DNA of 64,000 nt from UBA4733 sp036734945 (GTDB taxonomy: Bacteria; Chloroflexota; UBA4733). This document shows positions 1-7,793 of this stretch, one piece after another (positions within the stretch are counted from its first letter, which is position 1; every line of letters begins with the position of its first letter). Location: positions 1 through 64,000 of the forward strand of contig DAIMXP010000021.1 of the NCBI GenBank assembly GCA_036734945.1, read 5' to 3'. The translations under genes and the position numbers were made by a program. Under the pieces are notes generated by a model that made no database searches, had not been told where the DNA came from, and saw only the letters and a list, made by a program, of their open reading frames with translations.

Positions 1-20
1 TTCACACCAGGTACGACGCA

Positions 21-235
21 TCAACTATGCCAGGTTTTAGGATAGGCTCTTAGGACGAGTCGCACCAGCCCCAGGAGCGCCGCGCCGAGGACGACGAAGG
101 CCGGTGTACGTTCCAGCGCAGCAGGAGGAGGAGGCTTGCCAGCAGGATGGCCGCCGCCCAGGGGCTATCGATGGCGGTGCGCCCCAGAAGGACGGCCGTG
201 GTCCCGATCATCCCAAGCACCCCAACCGTGCGGCG
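21..235 (-). pseudogene. C-terminal remnant of a chromate transporter (ChrA-like), frameshifted
   Basis: Reading leftward from about 235, one frame gives a hydrophobic helix ending in LLLLLRWNV (to position 107). The reading then has to slip back one base, and the second frame continues TPAFVVLGAALLGLVRLVLR to a TGA at 23-21. The joined sequence, a hydrophobic helix then RW-N-V-x-P and a glycine-rich last helix, looks like the end of ChrA/CHR-family transporters. The N-terminal part is absent: the phosphate transporter gene lies directly upstream. Neighbouring ChrB-domain genes make a former chrA plausible. Family assignment rests on about 65 residues, so it is tentative; a sequencing error could explain the frameshift but not the missing N-terminus. 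Confidence 0.45.
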
Positions 236-261
236 TTAGGGCGCTACCTCTTCCTTCGGCC

Positions 262-1233
262 TCAGCCGCCGACGGTGGCGGCCATCAGCTTGTAGAGCAC
301 GAAGCAAAGGGTGCCACCGGTGATGGGACTGATCGCCCAGCCTTTGAAGATGCCCAGCAACGTCTTCGTCTGCACCGTCTCCCGGCCCCTGGCCAGGCCC
401 GTACCGAACATGGCGCCCACCAGCGCCTGGTTCATCGAGGTGAAGAGACCCTGGCTGACGGCCAGGAGGACGACCAGCGCCTGGACGAACTGGGCGGCGC
501 TGGCCATTGCCAGGTCGACTTTGACGATGTCGAAGGCAACCCGGTTGAGGATGCGCCGGCCCCAGGTGAGCGCGCCGACCGCCATCGCCACGCCACCCGC
601 CAGGCCGGCGATGAGCAAGGTGCTGAGGTGGATTGCCGACCAGACCCCAACGGCGTTGGAGACGTCGTTGGCGCCCAGGACGAAGGCGGCAGCCATGCCC
701 ACCAGCACCAGTAAGCGCGGCAGCACCACGAGCGGCTGCCCGGCCACCGCCTTGCGTGCCTCCGGCACGAGGACATCCAGCAGCTTGGTGAAGACGAAAC
801 CCAGCAGCGCCGCCAGCGGCGGGGCGAGCAACCAGGTAACGGCGAGCGTCCCGACGGTCTCCCAATGCACCGTCACGCTGGCCGCGAGCGCCGTGCCGAC
901 GACGCAGAAGACTAGAATCTGGATGGTCGAGGTGGGGATCTTGTAGTAGGTATAGATGGTCGTGAGCAGGAAGGCGCCGAACTCGATGATGACCAGCATC
1001 TGGGCATCCACCCGACTGGTGTCGACGATGTGCAGCCCGACCGTCTGCTGGACGCCGTGGCTGGCGAAGGTGGCGCCCAAAACGGTGAGGATGGAAAGGG
1101 TGACGAGCGCCGGCCACATGCGGATGCTCTTGGAAGCGTAGGGCATGCCCATGACGGCACCGGTGTAGTGGGCGCCCATGCTCCAGGCAAAGGCCAGACT
1201 GAGGACCACCAGAACGATGACCGCGCCGCTCAT
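262..1233 (-). CDS. PiT-family inorganic phosphate (or oxyanion) transporter
   Basis: A 323-residue polytopic membrane protein of the PiT family (PF01384), which moves phosphate with a cation across the cytoplasmic membrane. The N-terminal half carries FAWSMGAHYTGAVMG and the second half the family signature GANDVSNAVG (about residue 185), the two repeated PiT motifs. The start overlaps the PadR gene by ATGA and has a GGAGG ribosome site inside it, so the two are co-translated. Sitting with ChrB-type genes, it could serve phosphate or a related oxyanion; that specificity is inference. Length is short compared with E. coli PitA but usual for the shorter archaeal/bacterial branch. Confidence 0.85.
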   Translation of the reverse strand: MSGAVIVLVVLSLAFAWSMGAHYTGAVMGMPYASKSIRMWPALVTLSILTVLGATFASHGVQQTVGLHIVDTSRVDAQMLVIIEFGAFLLTTIYTYYKIPTSTIQILVFCVVGTALAASVTVHWETVGTLAVTWLLAPPLAALLGFVFTKLLDVLVPEARKAVAGQPLVVLPRLLVLVGMAAAFVLGANDVSNAVGVWSAIHLSTLLIAGLAGGVAMAVGALTWGRRILNRVAFDIVKVDLAMASAAQFVQALVVLLAVSQGLFTSMNQALVGAMFGTGLARGRETVQTKTLLGIFKGWAISPITGGTLCFVLYKLMAATVGG

Positions 1234-1637
1234 TGGGCCGCCTCCTGATCAATCGGGTCGTCCATGGCGTCCTCCTCTTCCGCGTCCGTTGCCGGTTCCG
1301 GCAGGGTCGCCGGGCCGTGTTCTTCCAACACTTCCTCCATCAACTGATGCATGCGTCGCTTCGCTTCATCCAGGGCCGCGCGCCCCTCCGGGGTGATCGC
1401 GTAGTACTTGCGCACCTTGCCGCCAACCAGACGCTCCGACCGCGTCAGATAGCCCGCTGCCTCCAGGCCGTGCAAGACCGGGTAGAGCGTGCCCGGGCTC
1501 AGCGCGTAACCGTGCCGGCGCAGTTCATCAATCAACGCAATGCCATACACCGGCGCCTGCGCGGCGTGGTGCAGAATATGTACCTTGATGAACCCGAGGA
1601 AGAACTCTCGGGTCAGGTTATCGGCGACCGCCGGCAT
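1230..1637 (-). CDS. PadR-family transcriptional regulator
   Basis: A 135-residue protein with the PadR winged helix: residues about 10-85 contain FFLGFIKVHILHHA, the recognition region YGIALIDELRRHGY, then LSPGTLYPVLHGLEAAGYL and the wing GGKVRKYYAITPEG. The C-terminus is an acidic tail. A strong GGGGAGGA ribosome site precedes the ATG. It is divergent from the chrB-like genes that start at 1880 and co-translated with the PiT transporter, the usual position for a local repressor. PadR proteins generally repress detoxification or transporter genes and are relieved by a small ligand; the palindromes at 1850 and 4181 are its best candidate operators. Confidence 0.9.
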   Translation of the reverse strand: MPAVADNLTREFFLGFIKVHILHHAAQAPVYGIALIDELRRHGYALSPGTLYPVLHGLEAAGYLTRSERLVGGKVRKYYAITPEGRAALDEAKRRMHQLMEEVLEEHGPATLPEPATDAEEEDAMDDPIDQEAAQ

Positions 1638-1849
1638 CGCGGCTTCCTCCCCTGCAATGAACAGTACAGATCTTGACCGGATATTAACGCCACCCGATAT
1701 TGGCCGATGATATCACACGCGGATTCGCGTCGGCTGGAACAGCCTGATCGGGTTGCTCGAAAAATCCTCGCGCGCGAGGCGCCGGTCGCCGATGTCTTGC
1801 TCACCTGGGCAACGGCCGCCCACTGGCCTGGAAACCTGGTATGCTACTG

Positions 1850-1867
1850 ATCTAACGGCGGTTATAT
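1850..1867. promoter_or_regulatory. Operator-like palindrome, copy 1
   Basis: ATCTAAC-GGCG-GTTATAT, two 7-base arms around four bases, ends 12 bases before the ATG of the first chrB-like gene. The same arms with one change occur at 4181-4198 before the second ChrB-domain gene. Likely binding site of the divergent PadR protein, by position and by general resemblance to ATGT-spaced PadR boxes; this is inference. Confidence 0.55.
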
Positions 1868-1879
1868 GAGAGTCCGTGC

Positions 1880-2413
1880 ATGGCTTGGTTGTTCCTCATC
1901 TACACCGTGCCCAGCGAGCCCTCCCGCAAGCGCGCCTTTATCTGGCGCGAACTGAAGAAAGTCGGGGCGGTCTATCTGCGCGACGGCGTCTGCGCCTTGC
2001 CGGAACGAGACGAGACGGCCATCGGCATGCGCGCCATCGTCGCCAAGATCGAGGAGTTCGGCGGCCAGGCGACGCTGGCGATGGGTGCGCAGATCGATGA
2101 GGGCGCGACAGTGGCGCTGCGGGATCAGTTTCGGCTGGCGCGAGCGCGGGAGTACGCCGAGGTGGCTCAGGCGGCGGAAGGGCTCCTCGCGCACATTCGG
2201 CGGGAAACCGACCACCGCGACTTCAGTTACGCCGAGGTGGAGGAGCTGGAAGCCGATCTCGGCAAGATTCGGCGCTGGTTCGGCCAGGTCCAGGCCCGCG
2301 ATTATTTTGGCACACCGGAAACCAGCCGGGTAGCCGACCTGCTCTCGCGCGGTGAAGAGGCGCTCGGCGCCTTCTTGGAGGAAGCGTCCAGCCAGGCGGA
2401 GACAACGCGGTGA
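1880..2413 (+). CDS. ChrB N-terminal-domain protein
   Basis: A 177-residue protein matching the N-terminal domain of ChrB (ChrB_N), starting MAWLFLIYTVPSEPSRKR and followed by the VYLRDGVCALP stretch; the helical remainder (EVEELEADLGKIRRWFGQVQ) is typical. In proteobacterial ChrB this region is fused to the Chrome_Resist domain; here it is a separate gene overlapping the next one by four bases (GTGA). ChrB acts as a chromate-responsive regulator in the best known systems. The start ATG has only a weak ribosome site (GAGAG); a GTG four bases earlier is out of frame. The operator-like palindrome lies just upstream. Confidence 0.8.
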   Translation: MAWLFLIYTVPSEPSRKRAFIWRELKKVGAVYLRDGVCALPERDETAIGMRAIVAKIEEFGGQATLAMGAQIDEGATVALRDQFRLARAREYAEVAQAAEGLLAHIRRETDHRDFSYAEVEELEADLGKIRRWFGQVQARDYFGTPETSRVADLLSRGEEALGAFLEEASSQAETTR

Positions 2414-2913
2414 AGTGGCTCACCCGCCGTAACCTGCACGTGGATCGCACCGCCTGCGCCTGGCTGATCCGCCGCTGCATCGATCCCCAGGCCGACTTCG
2501 TCTTCGTCGCTTCGGGGACGGACCCGGCGATGCTGGACGGGCACACCTTCGACATGCGCGGCGGCGAGTACAGCCATATGGGCGAGCACTGCACCTTCGA
2601 GATACTGCTGGAACGGCACCACCTCCAGAGCGACCCCGCGTTGGTGGAACTGGGCCGGATCATCCGCGAGGCCGACGTACCGCCCCGACGTCGCACCCGT
2701 GTAGAGGCCGATGGTCTGAACGCCTTGATGCGCGGCTTCCAACGCTCCACCTCGAATGACGACGAGAAACTGCGCCTGACTGCTCCCGTGTATGACGCAT
2801 TGTATGCCTACTGTCAGGCCAAGGTGGCCGAGCAACCGCACCCCCATGGCACGCCCCGCCCCGCGTTGCAGTACCAGCGGTTGGTCGCTATCCATCTGGA
2901 AGAGGACGAGTAG
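2410..2913 (+). CDS. ChrB C-terminal (Chrome_Resist) domain protein
   Basis: A 167-residue stand-alone Chrome_Resist domain (PF09828). Visible family features are the opening KWLTRRNLHVDRTACAWLI, the GEYSHMGEHCTFE segment with conserved H-x2-C, and YDALYAYC near the end. Its GTG start overlaps the stop of the N-domain gene, so the two halves of ChrB are made in a coupled way and probably act together. It is paralogous to the protein at 4248. Chromate sensing or handling is known for the family; the precise biochemical role of the split form is not known. Confidence 0.82.
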   Translation: MKWLTRRNLHVDRTACAWLIRRCIDPQADFVFVASGTDPAMLDGHTFDMRGGEYSHMGEHCTFEILLERHHLQSDPALVELGRIIREADVPPRRRTRVEADGLNALMRGFQRSTSNDDEKLRLTAPVYDALYAYCQAKVAEQPHPHGTPRPALQYQRLVAIHLEEDE

Positions 2914-2917
2914 CCAC

Positions 2918-4165
2918 ATGCTGGGGCGGCGACCGAGTTGGGCCGGCGACCTCACGGCGGATGGCTGGCTGCTCTTTGTGACTAGCGGCGTGCGCACCTT
3001 CGCCTACGGCTTCCTCTCCGTCATCCTGGGTCTCTACCTGGCCGACCTAGGCCTTTCGGCGACCGTCATCGGCGTCATCTTCTCGGCTGCTCTGGCGGGA
3101 GGCGCCGCGAGCACGCTGCTCCTGTCGGCAGTGGCCGACCGGTTGGGGCGTCGGCGCGTGCTCATGCTGGCGGCGCTCTTGATGGCGCTGGCCGGCGCCG
3201 TGTTTGCGCGCGCCACCAACCCGGTACTGCTGATCGTGGCGGCGATCATTGGCACGATCAGCCCCTCCGGCAAGGAAGTCGGTCCATTCCTGTCTATCGA
3301 GCAGGCGGTTCTCCCTCAGGCGACGACGAATTCCCAACGCACCGGCGTCTTCGCCGCCTACAACATGGTGGCATCGCTAGCCGGTGCCTTGGGGGCACTC
3401 ATTACCGGGGCGCCTACCTTCCTCGGCATGGCTCCGGTGCCAGGCGACCGGGCACTCCTCTGGACCTATGCGGCGCTGGCGCTGTTGTTGCTCGTCCTCT
3501 ATTCCCGGCTCTCGCCTGCGGTGGAAGTGACCCACACAGGCGGTGGCGAATCACGATCAAAGCTGGGACTGCAGCGCTCGCGTGGCGTCGTCGCCAGGCT
3601 CGCCATCCTCTTCGCGCTGGATGCCTTCGCCGGCGGCTTTGTGGTGCAGGGGTTGGTGGCCTACTGGTTCCACGCCCGCTACGGCGCCGACCTCGAACTG
3701 CTGGGCGCCCTCTTCTTCGGCGCCAACCTCTGCGCGGCGCTCTCCTTTCTGGCCGCTGCTCCCCTGGCCCGGCGCATCAGCTTGCTCAACACCATGGTGT
3801 TCACCCACTTGCCGTCGAACGTTTTGTTGCTGCTGGTGCCGCTCATGCCCAGCCTCAGCCTGGCCATTGCCATGCTGCTCACCCGCAATCTGCTGTCCCA
3901 ACTGGACGTGCCGACGCGCCAGTCTTACACCATGGCGGTCGTCGATCCGGCGGAGCGGGCGGCCGCGGCCGGCCTGACCTCCGTCGCGCGCACAGCGGCG
4001 GCCGCACTGGCTCCGGCCTTCTCCGGCGCCACGCTCGCCGTGCCCGCGCTCGGCCTCCCCTTCCTGCTGGCCGGCGGCTTGAAGATCGTTTACGACCTCG
4101 CCCTGCTCGCCGTCTTCCGCCGGGTCCGGCCGCCCGAGGAGCGGTTCGTCCCACGCGGGCCTTGA
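2918..4165 (+). CDS. Major facilitator superfamily transporter
   Basis: A 415-residue protein with about twelve hydrophobic segments. The MFS loop-2/3 signature is seen in ADRLGRRRVLM after the second helix, and FLSIEQAVLPQ follows helix 4. The start chosen is ATG 2918, five bases after the stop of the ChrB C-domain gene; longer in-frame starts lie inside that gene. Framed by two Chrome_Resist genes, it may export chromate or another oxyanion in place of ChrA; this is inference from location, since the MFS sequence alone does not give substrate. Confidence 0.8.
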   Translation: MLGRRPSWAGDLTADGWLLFVTSGVRTFAYGFLSVILGLYLADLGLSATVIGVIFSAALAGGAASTLLLSAVADRLGRRRVLMLAALLMALAGAVFARATNPVLLIVAAIIGTISPSGKEVGPFLSIEQAVLPQATTNSQRTGVFAAYNMVASLAGALGALITGAPTFLGMAPVPGDRALLWTYAALALLLLVLYSRLSPAVEVTHTGGGESRSKLGLQRSRGVVARLAILFALDAFAGGFVVQGLVAYWFHARYGADLELLGALFFGANLCAALSFLAAAPLARRISLLNTMVFTHLPSNVLLLLVPLMPSLSLAIAMLLTRNLLSQLDVPTRQSYTMAVVDPAERAAAAGLTSVARTAAAALAPAFSGATLAVPALGLPFLLAGGLKIVYDLALLAVFRRVRPPEERFVPRGP

Positions 4166-4198
4166 CAAGTGGGCAATGACATGTAACTGTAGTTATAT
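4162..4198 (+). promoter_or_regulatory. Putative promoter with operator-like palindrome, copy 2
   Basis: A perfect -35 box TTGACA (4162-4167) overlaps the stop codon of the MFS gene. The palindrome ATGTAAC-TGTA-GTTATAT at 4181-4198 covers the region where a -10 box would fall, 50 bases before the ATG of the second ChrB-domain gene. Thirteen of fourteen arm bases match copy 1 at 1850. Binding here would block polymerase; repression by the PadR protein is inferred. No clean -10 hexamer is visible. Confidence 0.5.
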
Positions 4199-4247
4199 CG
4201 CTACAAGAACGGCGCGGACGTTCGTGCAGAGCAAGGAGTTGTCGCAG

Positions 4248-4673
4248 ATGAAATGGGTCACGCGGGCACGGCCAAAGGTAGATCGTATTGCCTGTCCCTG
4301 GTTGATCAAGCGGTTCGTGGACAAGGACGCCGAGTTCCTGTACGTGCCGGCCGATCAGGTCAACGCTGTCGCAGAGCGCGACGGCGCCATTCCCTACGAC
4401 GCACCGGGTGTGGAGCTTGGGCACCATGGCGCCGAGTGCAGCTTCGACGCCATCCTCAAGAAGTACCAGTTGACCGATCCCGCCTTGCAGCGCCTCACGC
4501 TGATCGTGCGCGGCGCGGACACGGCGGACAAGGACCTGACGCCGGAGTCACGGGGCCTGGAAGCGATCGCCGACGGCTTCCGCCGTCTGCACGAGGATGA
4601 TCTCCAGCAGTTGGCGGCCGAGTCGGTCGTCTACGACGCCCTCTACGCCTTCTGCCAGCAAAGCGCCGGGTAA
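4248..4673 (+). CDS. Second ChrB C-terminal (Chrome_Resist) domain protein
   Basis: A 141-residue stand-alone Chrome_Resist domain, beginning MKWVTRARPKVDRIACPWLI, with GVELGHHGAECSFD and the terminal YDALYAFC. The ATG at 4248 is preferred because an AAGGAG ribosome site lies about ten bases upstream; the frame is open further upstream but that would run into the promoter region. It shares layout and key H/C residues with the protein at 2410 yet is clearly diverged, so this is an old duplication. It has its own promoter candidate, which suggests independent control. Confidence 0.82.
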   Translation: MKWVTRARPKVDRIACPWLIKRFVDKDAEFLYVPADQVNAVAERDGAIPYDAPGVELGHHGAECSFDAILKKYQLTDPALQRLTLIVRGADTADKDLTPESRGLEAIADGFRRLHEDDLQQLAAESVVYDALYAFCQQSAG

Positions 4674-4679
4674 GCCAAG

Positions 4680-5579
4680 ATGGCGTTGATCCTGCAAGGG
4701 TTCGTGGACCTGCCGGCGCATGCCTCCGGCGGCTTCGACCACGGCGATGTGCATTGGGCGAGTGGGACGCTGTATGTGGCCCACACCGCCAATGACAGTA
4801 TCGAGATCGTGGATGGCAGTACGCTCCGGCACCTGGCCACGGTGCCCAATTGCCCAGAGGCGAGCGGTGTCCTCTGCGCTCAAGAGGAGGGCCTGGTCTT
4901 CGCTGCTGCACGCGGCGGCGGTACGGTGCTCGTGTTGCCGGTGGGAGCGACCCAACCGCTGCGGGCACTGCGCGTGGGTCCCAGGCCGAATGGCCTCGCC
5001 TGGGACCCCGACCGGCAGTGCCTCCTGGTGGCCGACGTTGGCGACCGGCAGGCCCGGCTGCTCGACGCGGAGACGGGAGGGCTCATCGGCGTTACCGCAC
5101 TGCCGGGACGCCCGCGCTGGTGCGTCTTCGATCAGCAGAGCGACCGCTTCCTGGTCAACATTCTCGAACCAGCCTGTGTGGTCGCCCTCCACGCGCTGAC
5201 CGGGCAGGTGGAGGGGACATGGCGCATCTCCAGCCCGGGGCCGCACGGCCTGGACCTTGACGTCGCCGGTCAGCGTGCCTTCGTCGCCTGCGACAGCGGC
5301 GCGGTTATCGTGCTCGATCTGGCGACCGGCCGCGAGCTGGCCGCCGTGCCCATCGCCGGTGAGCCGGATGCCATCTGGTATCACCCCGATCGTCACCTGC
5401 TGTATGTCGCCATCGGCACGCCCGGGGTCGTTGATGTGATCGATGGTGGAGTGCTCCGGGTGGTGGAGCAGGTCGTCACGGAGCCGGGGGCGCATACCAC
5501 GGCCTTCGATCCGGGACGCCGACGCCTCTACGTCTTCTTGCCCCAGAGCGGCCGTGCCGCCGTCTACGAGGAGCACTGA
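4680..5579 (+). CDS. YncE-like beta-propeller repeat protein
   Basis: A 299-residue protein built of about seven short repeats of the YVTN/NHL propeller type, for example GTLYVAHTANDSIEIVDGST, RPNGLAWDPDRQCLLVADVG and DAIWYHPDRHLLYVAIGTPGV. No signal peptide is visible, so it is probably cytoplasmic. It starts six bases after the ChrB-domain gene, so it belongs to the same transcript. Propellers of this type bind ligands or proteins and are not reliably assignable to a reaction; SMP-30-like lactonase activity cannot be supported because the metal ligands are not evident. Confidence 0.7.
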   Translation: MALILQGFVDLPAHASGGFDHGDVHWASGTLYVAHTANDSIEIVDGSTLRHLATVPNCPEASGVLCAQEEGLVFAAARGGGTVLVLPVGATQPLRALRVGPRPNGLAWDPDRQCLLVADVGDRQARLLDAETGGLIGVTALPGRPRWCVFDQQSDRFLVNILEPACVVALHALTGQVEGTWRISSPGPHGLDLDVAGQRAFVACDSGAVIVLDLATGRELAAVPIAGEPDAIWYHPDRHLLYVAIGTPGVVDVIDGGVLRVVEQVVTEPGAHTTAFDPGRRRLYVFLPQSGRAAVYEEH

Positions 5580-5755
5580 CCCGGCATGGCAGCGCACTAT
5601 TTCCGCAGCGTCCTTCCCCAGCCGGCTGGGAGAACCAAGGACGCCGGGTCGGAGCCGGAGTTGCCGAACCGCTCTGCCGCGCCGATCGGCGCACACCGCA
5701 CCCGGGCGGCGACCGGGCGCGACGATGTCGGTGTTTCACCAAGGAGGGTAGCCCC

Positions 5756-6520
5756 ATGGACACAGATGCAGCAGTCGAACCGCAGCCCCTGGTCTTCGAG
5801 GATATGCACCGAGAGACGGTGCGCCAGGCGGCGCGAGCGATGGCCGCCGCCGCCATCACGGCGCCGAAGTCGGGCGGCCAGCTTTTCCTCAAGGGGGCAG
5901 CGCTGTTCGTGGAAACGGTCTACGTGGAGGATCGCGCCATGTTGCGGCGTCTCGCCGCCTGGATGCGGGTGCGCGGGCGGGAGCGCCAGGAGGCGATCTG
6001 GTTCCGCGACGCCGCACTGGCGGAGGTACTCGATGGCGTCCTCTTCGTGGGACTCCACGAGTGGTATCCGCCGGTCTACGATTGTGGCGCCTGTGGCTAC
6101 GCCACCTGCGCCGAGTTCCTCGGGGCGACGAAGGCGCTCCGCCAGGCCTCGCAGGACCTGGAGTTCGCCGGACCCCAGTGCAACTTGCGGGACATCGACC
6201 TGGGGATCGCCGTCGGCTCGGCCGCGAAGACCGCCACTGTCTTCAATGTCGATTGCCGCTGTCAGACACGGATCGCCGTGGCCGCGCGCAAACTCGGCCT
6301 CATCAAGGCGGAGGTCGCTGTGGCCTTGAGCTTATCGGTGACGCACAAGAGCCCCGGTTTCAACCGGCCCATGCCGCAGGTGGATTTCACCACGCTGGAA
6401 CCGGAGCCGGGCGTCCCGCCGGACACCGGCACCTTCCCTCAGGCGGGCGAGCACAGCCAGCGAGAGGGAGGACGCGCCCGCCAGCAGCGGCGCGTCCCCT
6501 CTCCACCGTCGAGGAGTTGA
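5756..6520 (+). CDS. DUF2148 ferredoxin-domain protein
   Basis: A 254-residue protein of the DUF2148/COG4739 type. The central region carries DCGACGYATCAEF (about residues 108-120) and a later GPQC, a cysteine set proposed for an iron-sulfur cluster, followed by the conserved DLGIAVGSAAKTA and a DCRCQTR segment. A GGAGGG ribosome site precedes the ATG. The last 50 residues are charged, proline-rich and unlike the family, so they may be an unconserved tail. A 176-base stretch before it contains nothing recognisable. Function is unknown in the family; a redox role is inferred. Confidence 0.75.
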   Translation: MDTDAAVEPQPLVFEDMHRETVRQAARAMAAAAITAPKSGGQLFLKGAALFVETVYVEDRAMLRRLAAWMRVRGRERQEAIWFRDAALAEVLDGVLFVGLHEWYPPVYDCGACGYATCAEFLGATKALRQASQDLEFAGPQCNLRDIDLGIAVGSAAKTATVFNVDCRCQTRIAVAARKLGLIKAEVAVALSLSVTHKSPGFNRPMPQVDFTTLEPEPGVPPDTGTFPQAGEHSQREGGRARQQRRVPSPPSRS

Positions 6521-6577
6521 CGCGGCACTCGTCCAGGCGAAGCAGCGATCCGAAGTAGCGCGGGCAGGAGAGGAGCG

Positions 6578-6988
6578 GTGACCTTGGCAACGTGGCGATC
6601 CGACCGACGCGACTGGCTCCAGATCTGGGGGTCGCTGATCGCCAGTGTGCTCATCGTCGCGGTCGTGCTGTTCCTGGCCTGGTATGCCCTGGCCGGTCCG
6701 GCGAGTGAGCGCACGGCTTCCGGCGGCAACGTCCCGTCCCTCGAAAACCAATACGGCGAACTCGCCCGGCAGGCGAAGATCTCCATCACCGAAGCATCGC
6801 AGGCCGCTACCACGGCGGTGCCGGGGACCATCACACGGTACGACCTGGCGAAACAGGGCGGCGCCATCGTCTACGAGATCACGGTGCAGCCCAAGGCGGG
6901 CGGCGCACCGGTCCAGGTCCTGGTGGACGGCACCACCGGCAAGGTTGTCAAGACGCAGCCGGCGCCGGCGACACCGCCGGAAAAGTAA
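6578..6988 (+). CDS. Membrane-anchored PepSY-like protein
   Basis: A 136-residue protein starting at GTG behind a GAGGAG ribosome site. One transmembrane helix (about residues 16-40, IWGSLIASVLIVAVVLFLAW) anchors an extracytoplasmic domain whose pattern ITEASQAA...YDLAKQGGAIVYEITV...VLVDGTTGKVV is that of a PepSY domain. PepSY domains bind or inhibit partners at the cell surface. It lies in a same-strand run of small membrane genes after the DUF2148 gene. Confidence 0.65.
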   Translation: MTLATWRSDRRDWLQIWGSLIASVLIVAVVLFLAWYALAGPASERTASGGNVPSLENQYGELARQAKISITEASQAATTAVPGTITRYDLAKQGGAIVYEITVQPKAGGAPVQVLVDGTTGKVVKTQPAPATPPEK

Positions 6989-7035
6989 CTGGGCGGTGGC
7001 TTCATCGCCCCCTCGAGTTGAAGGAAGGCACGCTG

Positions 7036-7401
7036 ATGTACAGCCTCTCGACCAGCATCGTATTCGGTCTCCTCGGCGGCGTGCTCGTGGGGGCAATCCT
7101 CGCGGCCAGTTGGCCCTGGACACGCTCACGCGGTCGGTTCGCCATCGCCGCTGGGGCGACAGCGGTCACCTTTGTGGCCTGGCGGCTTGTGCTTGGCGGC
7201 GCCAACGCTACCGGATTGAACGTGGATGCGCCGCTGATTGGGGTGAGTTGGGAGGACGTGGGCAGCGGCATTCTGGCCGGTACGGCTACCGCCCTGGTGC
7301 TCGGACTTGTGGTCGACCGGCAGGAATCGGCCCGCCGCGTCGTGGGCGCCGCCGCGCTGGCCGGGGTCATCACCCTGATCTATGACATCTTTGCGCCGTG
7401 A
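7036..7401 (+). CDS. Small polytopic membrane protein, unknown function
   Basis: About 121 residues with four hydrophobic segments separated by short charged loops (SRGRF, DRQESARR), ending in LIYDIFAP. ATG 7036 is chosen because AAGGAAGG lies upstream at 7021; a TTG at 7018 is possible but overlaps that site. I do not recognise the family. The stop overlaps the start of the next gene, indicating co-translation with the neighbouring membrane proteins. Confidence 0.6.
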   Translation: MYSLSTSIVFGLLGGVLVGAILAASWPWTRSRGRFAIAAGATAVTFVAWRLVLGGANATGLNVDAPLIGVSWEDVGSGILAGTATALVLGLVVDRQESARRVVGAAALAGVITLIYDIFAP

Positions 7402-7793
7402 TGGGTGTGTCGCGCGGACCGGACAACCGGCGTTCGCGGCCCTCGCCACGACGGCCACAGCGCAAGGGACGGTGGGACGGACAGGGTTCCTGGCGCTGGT
7501 GGGCGGCGGTCGCTCTCCTGCTCGTTCTGGCCATCGTGCTCGGCTGGGCGCTCGTGCAGTCGAGGCGCCAGGCGACAACCCCAGACGAGGTCGGCTGTTC
7601 CGCAATGGAGCAGCTGACATACCATGTCCACGCCCACCTGGCGATCTTCGTCGCCCTCACATTTGGCATGGCGTATGTCGTGCAAGAGATGACGGTCCGC
7701 CTTGGCGCCGCCACCCATATCCTGTACCTGCCCCTCCAAAACGTCGGTGGAACACCGGTGCTGCGCGTGGCACGGCTCAGCGGTCACGGATGA
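7398..7793 (+). CDS. Membrane-anchored HxHxHL-motif protein, probably truncated
   Basis: A 131-residue protein (GTG 7398 or ATG 7401) with an arginine-rich N-terminus, one transmembrane helix (WWAAVALLLVLAIVLGWALV) and then CSAMEQLTYHVHAHLAIFV. That YHxHAHL motif resembles the start of a lipoprotein-like family which normally continues with a glycine/proline-rich strand and a second histidine motif (LHTH). Here the C-terminal 45 residues do not follow that pattern, which suggests deletion or rearrangement after the motif. It overlaps the nucleoside hydrolase start by ATGA. Family link is from memory of the motif and is uncertain. Confidence 0.45.
   Translation: MMGVSRGPDNRRSRPSPRRPQRKGRWDGQGSWRWWAAVALLLVLAIVLGWALVQSRRQATTPDEVGCSAMEQLTYHVHAHLAIFVALTFGMAYVVQEMTVRLGAATHILYLPLQNVGGTPVLRVARLSGHG

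Noticed and set aside
4548..5696. 382-codon minus-strand frame opposite the propeller gene
   Set aside because: No motif or ribosome site; the plus-strand propeller repeats are clear.
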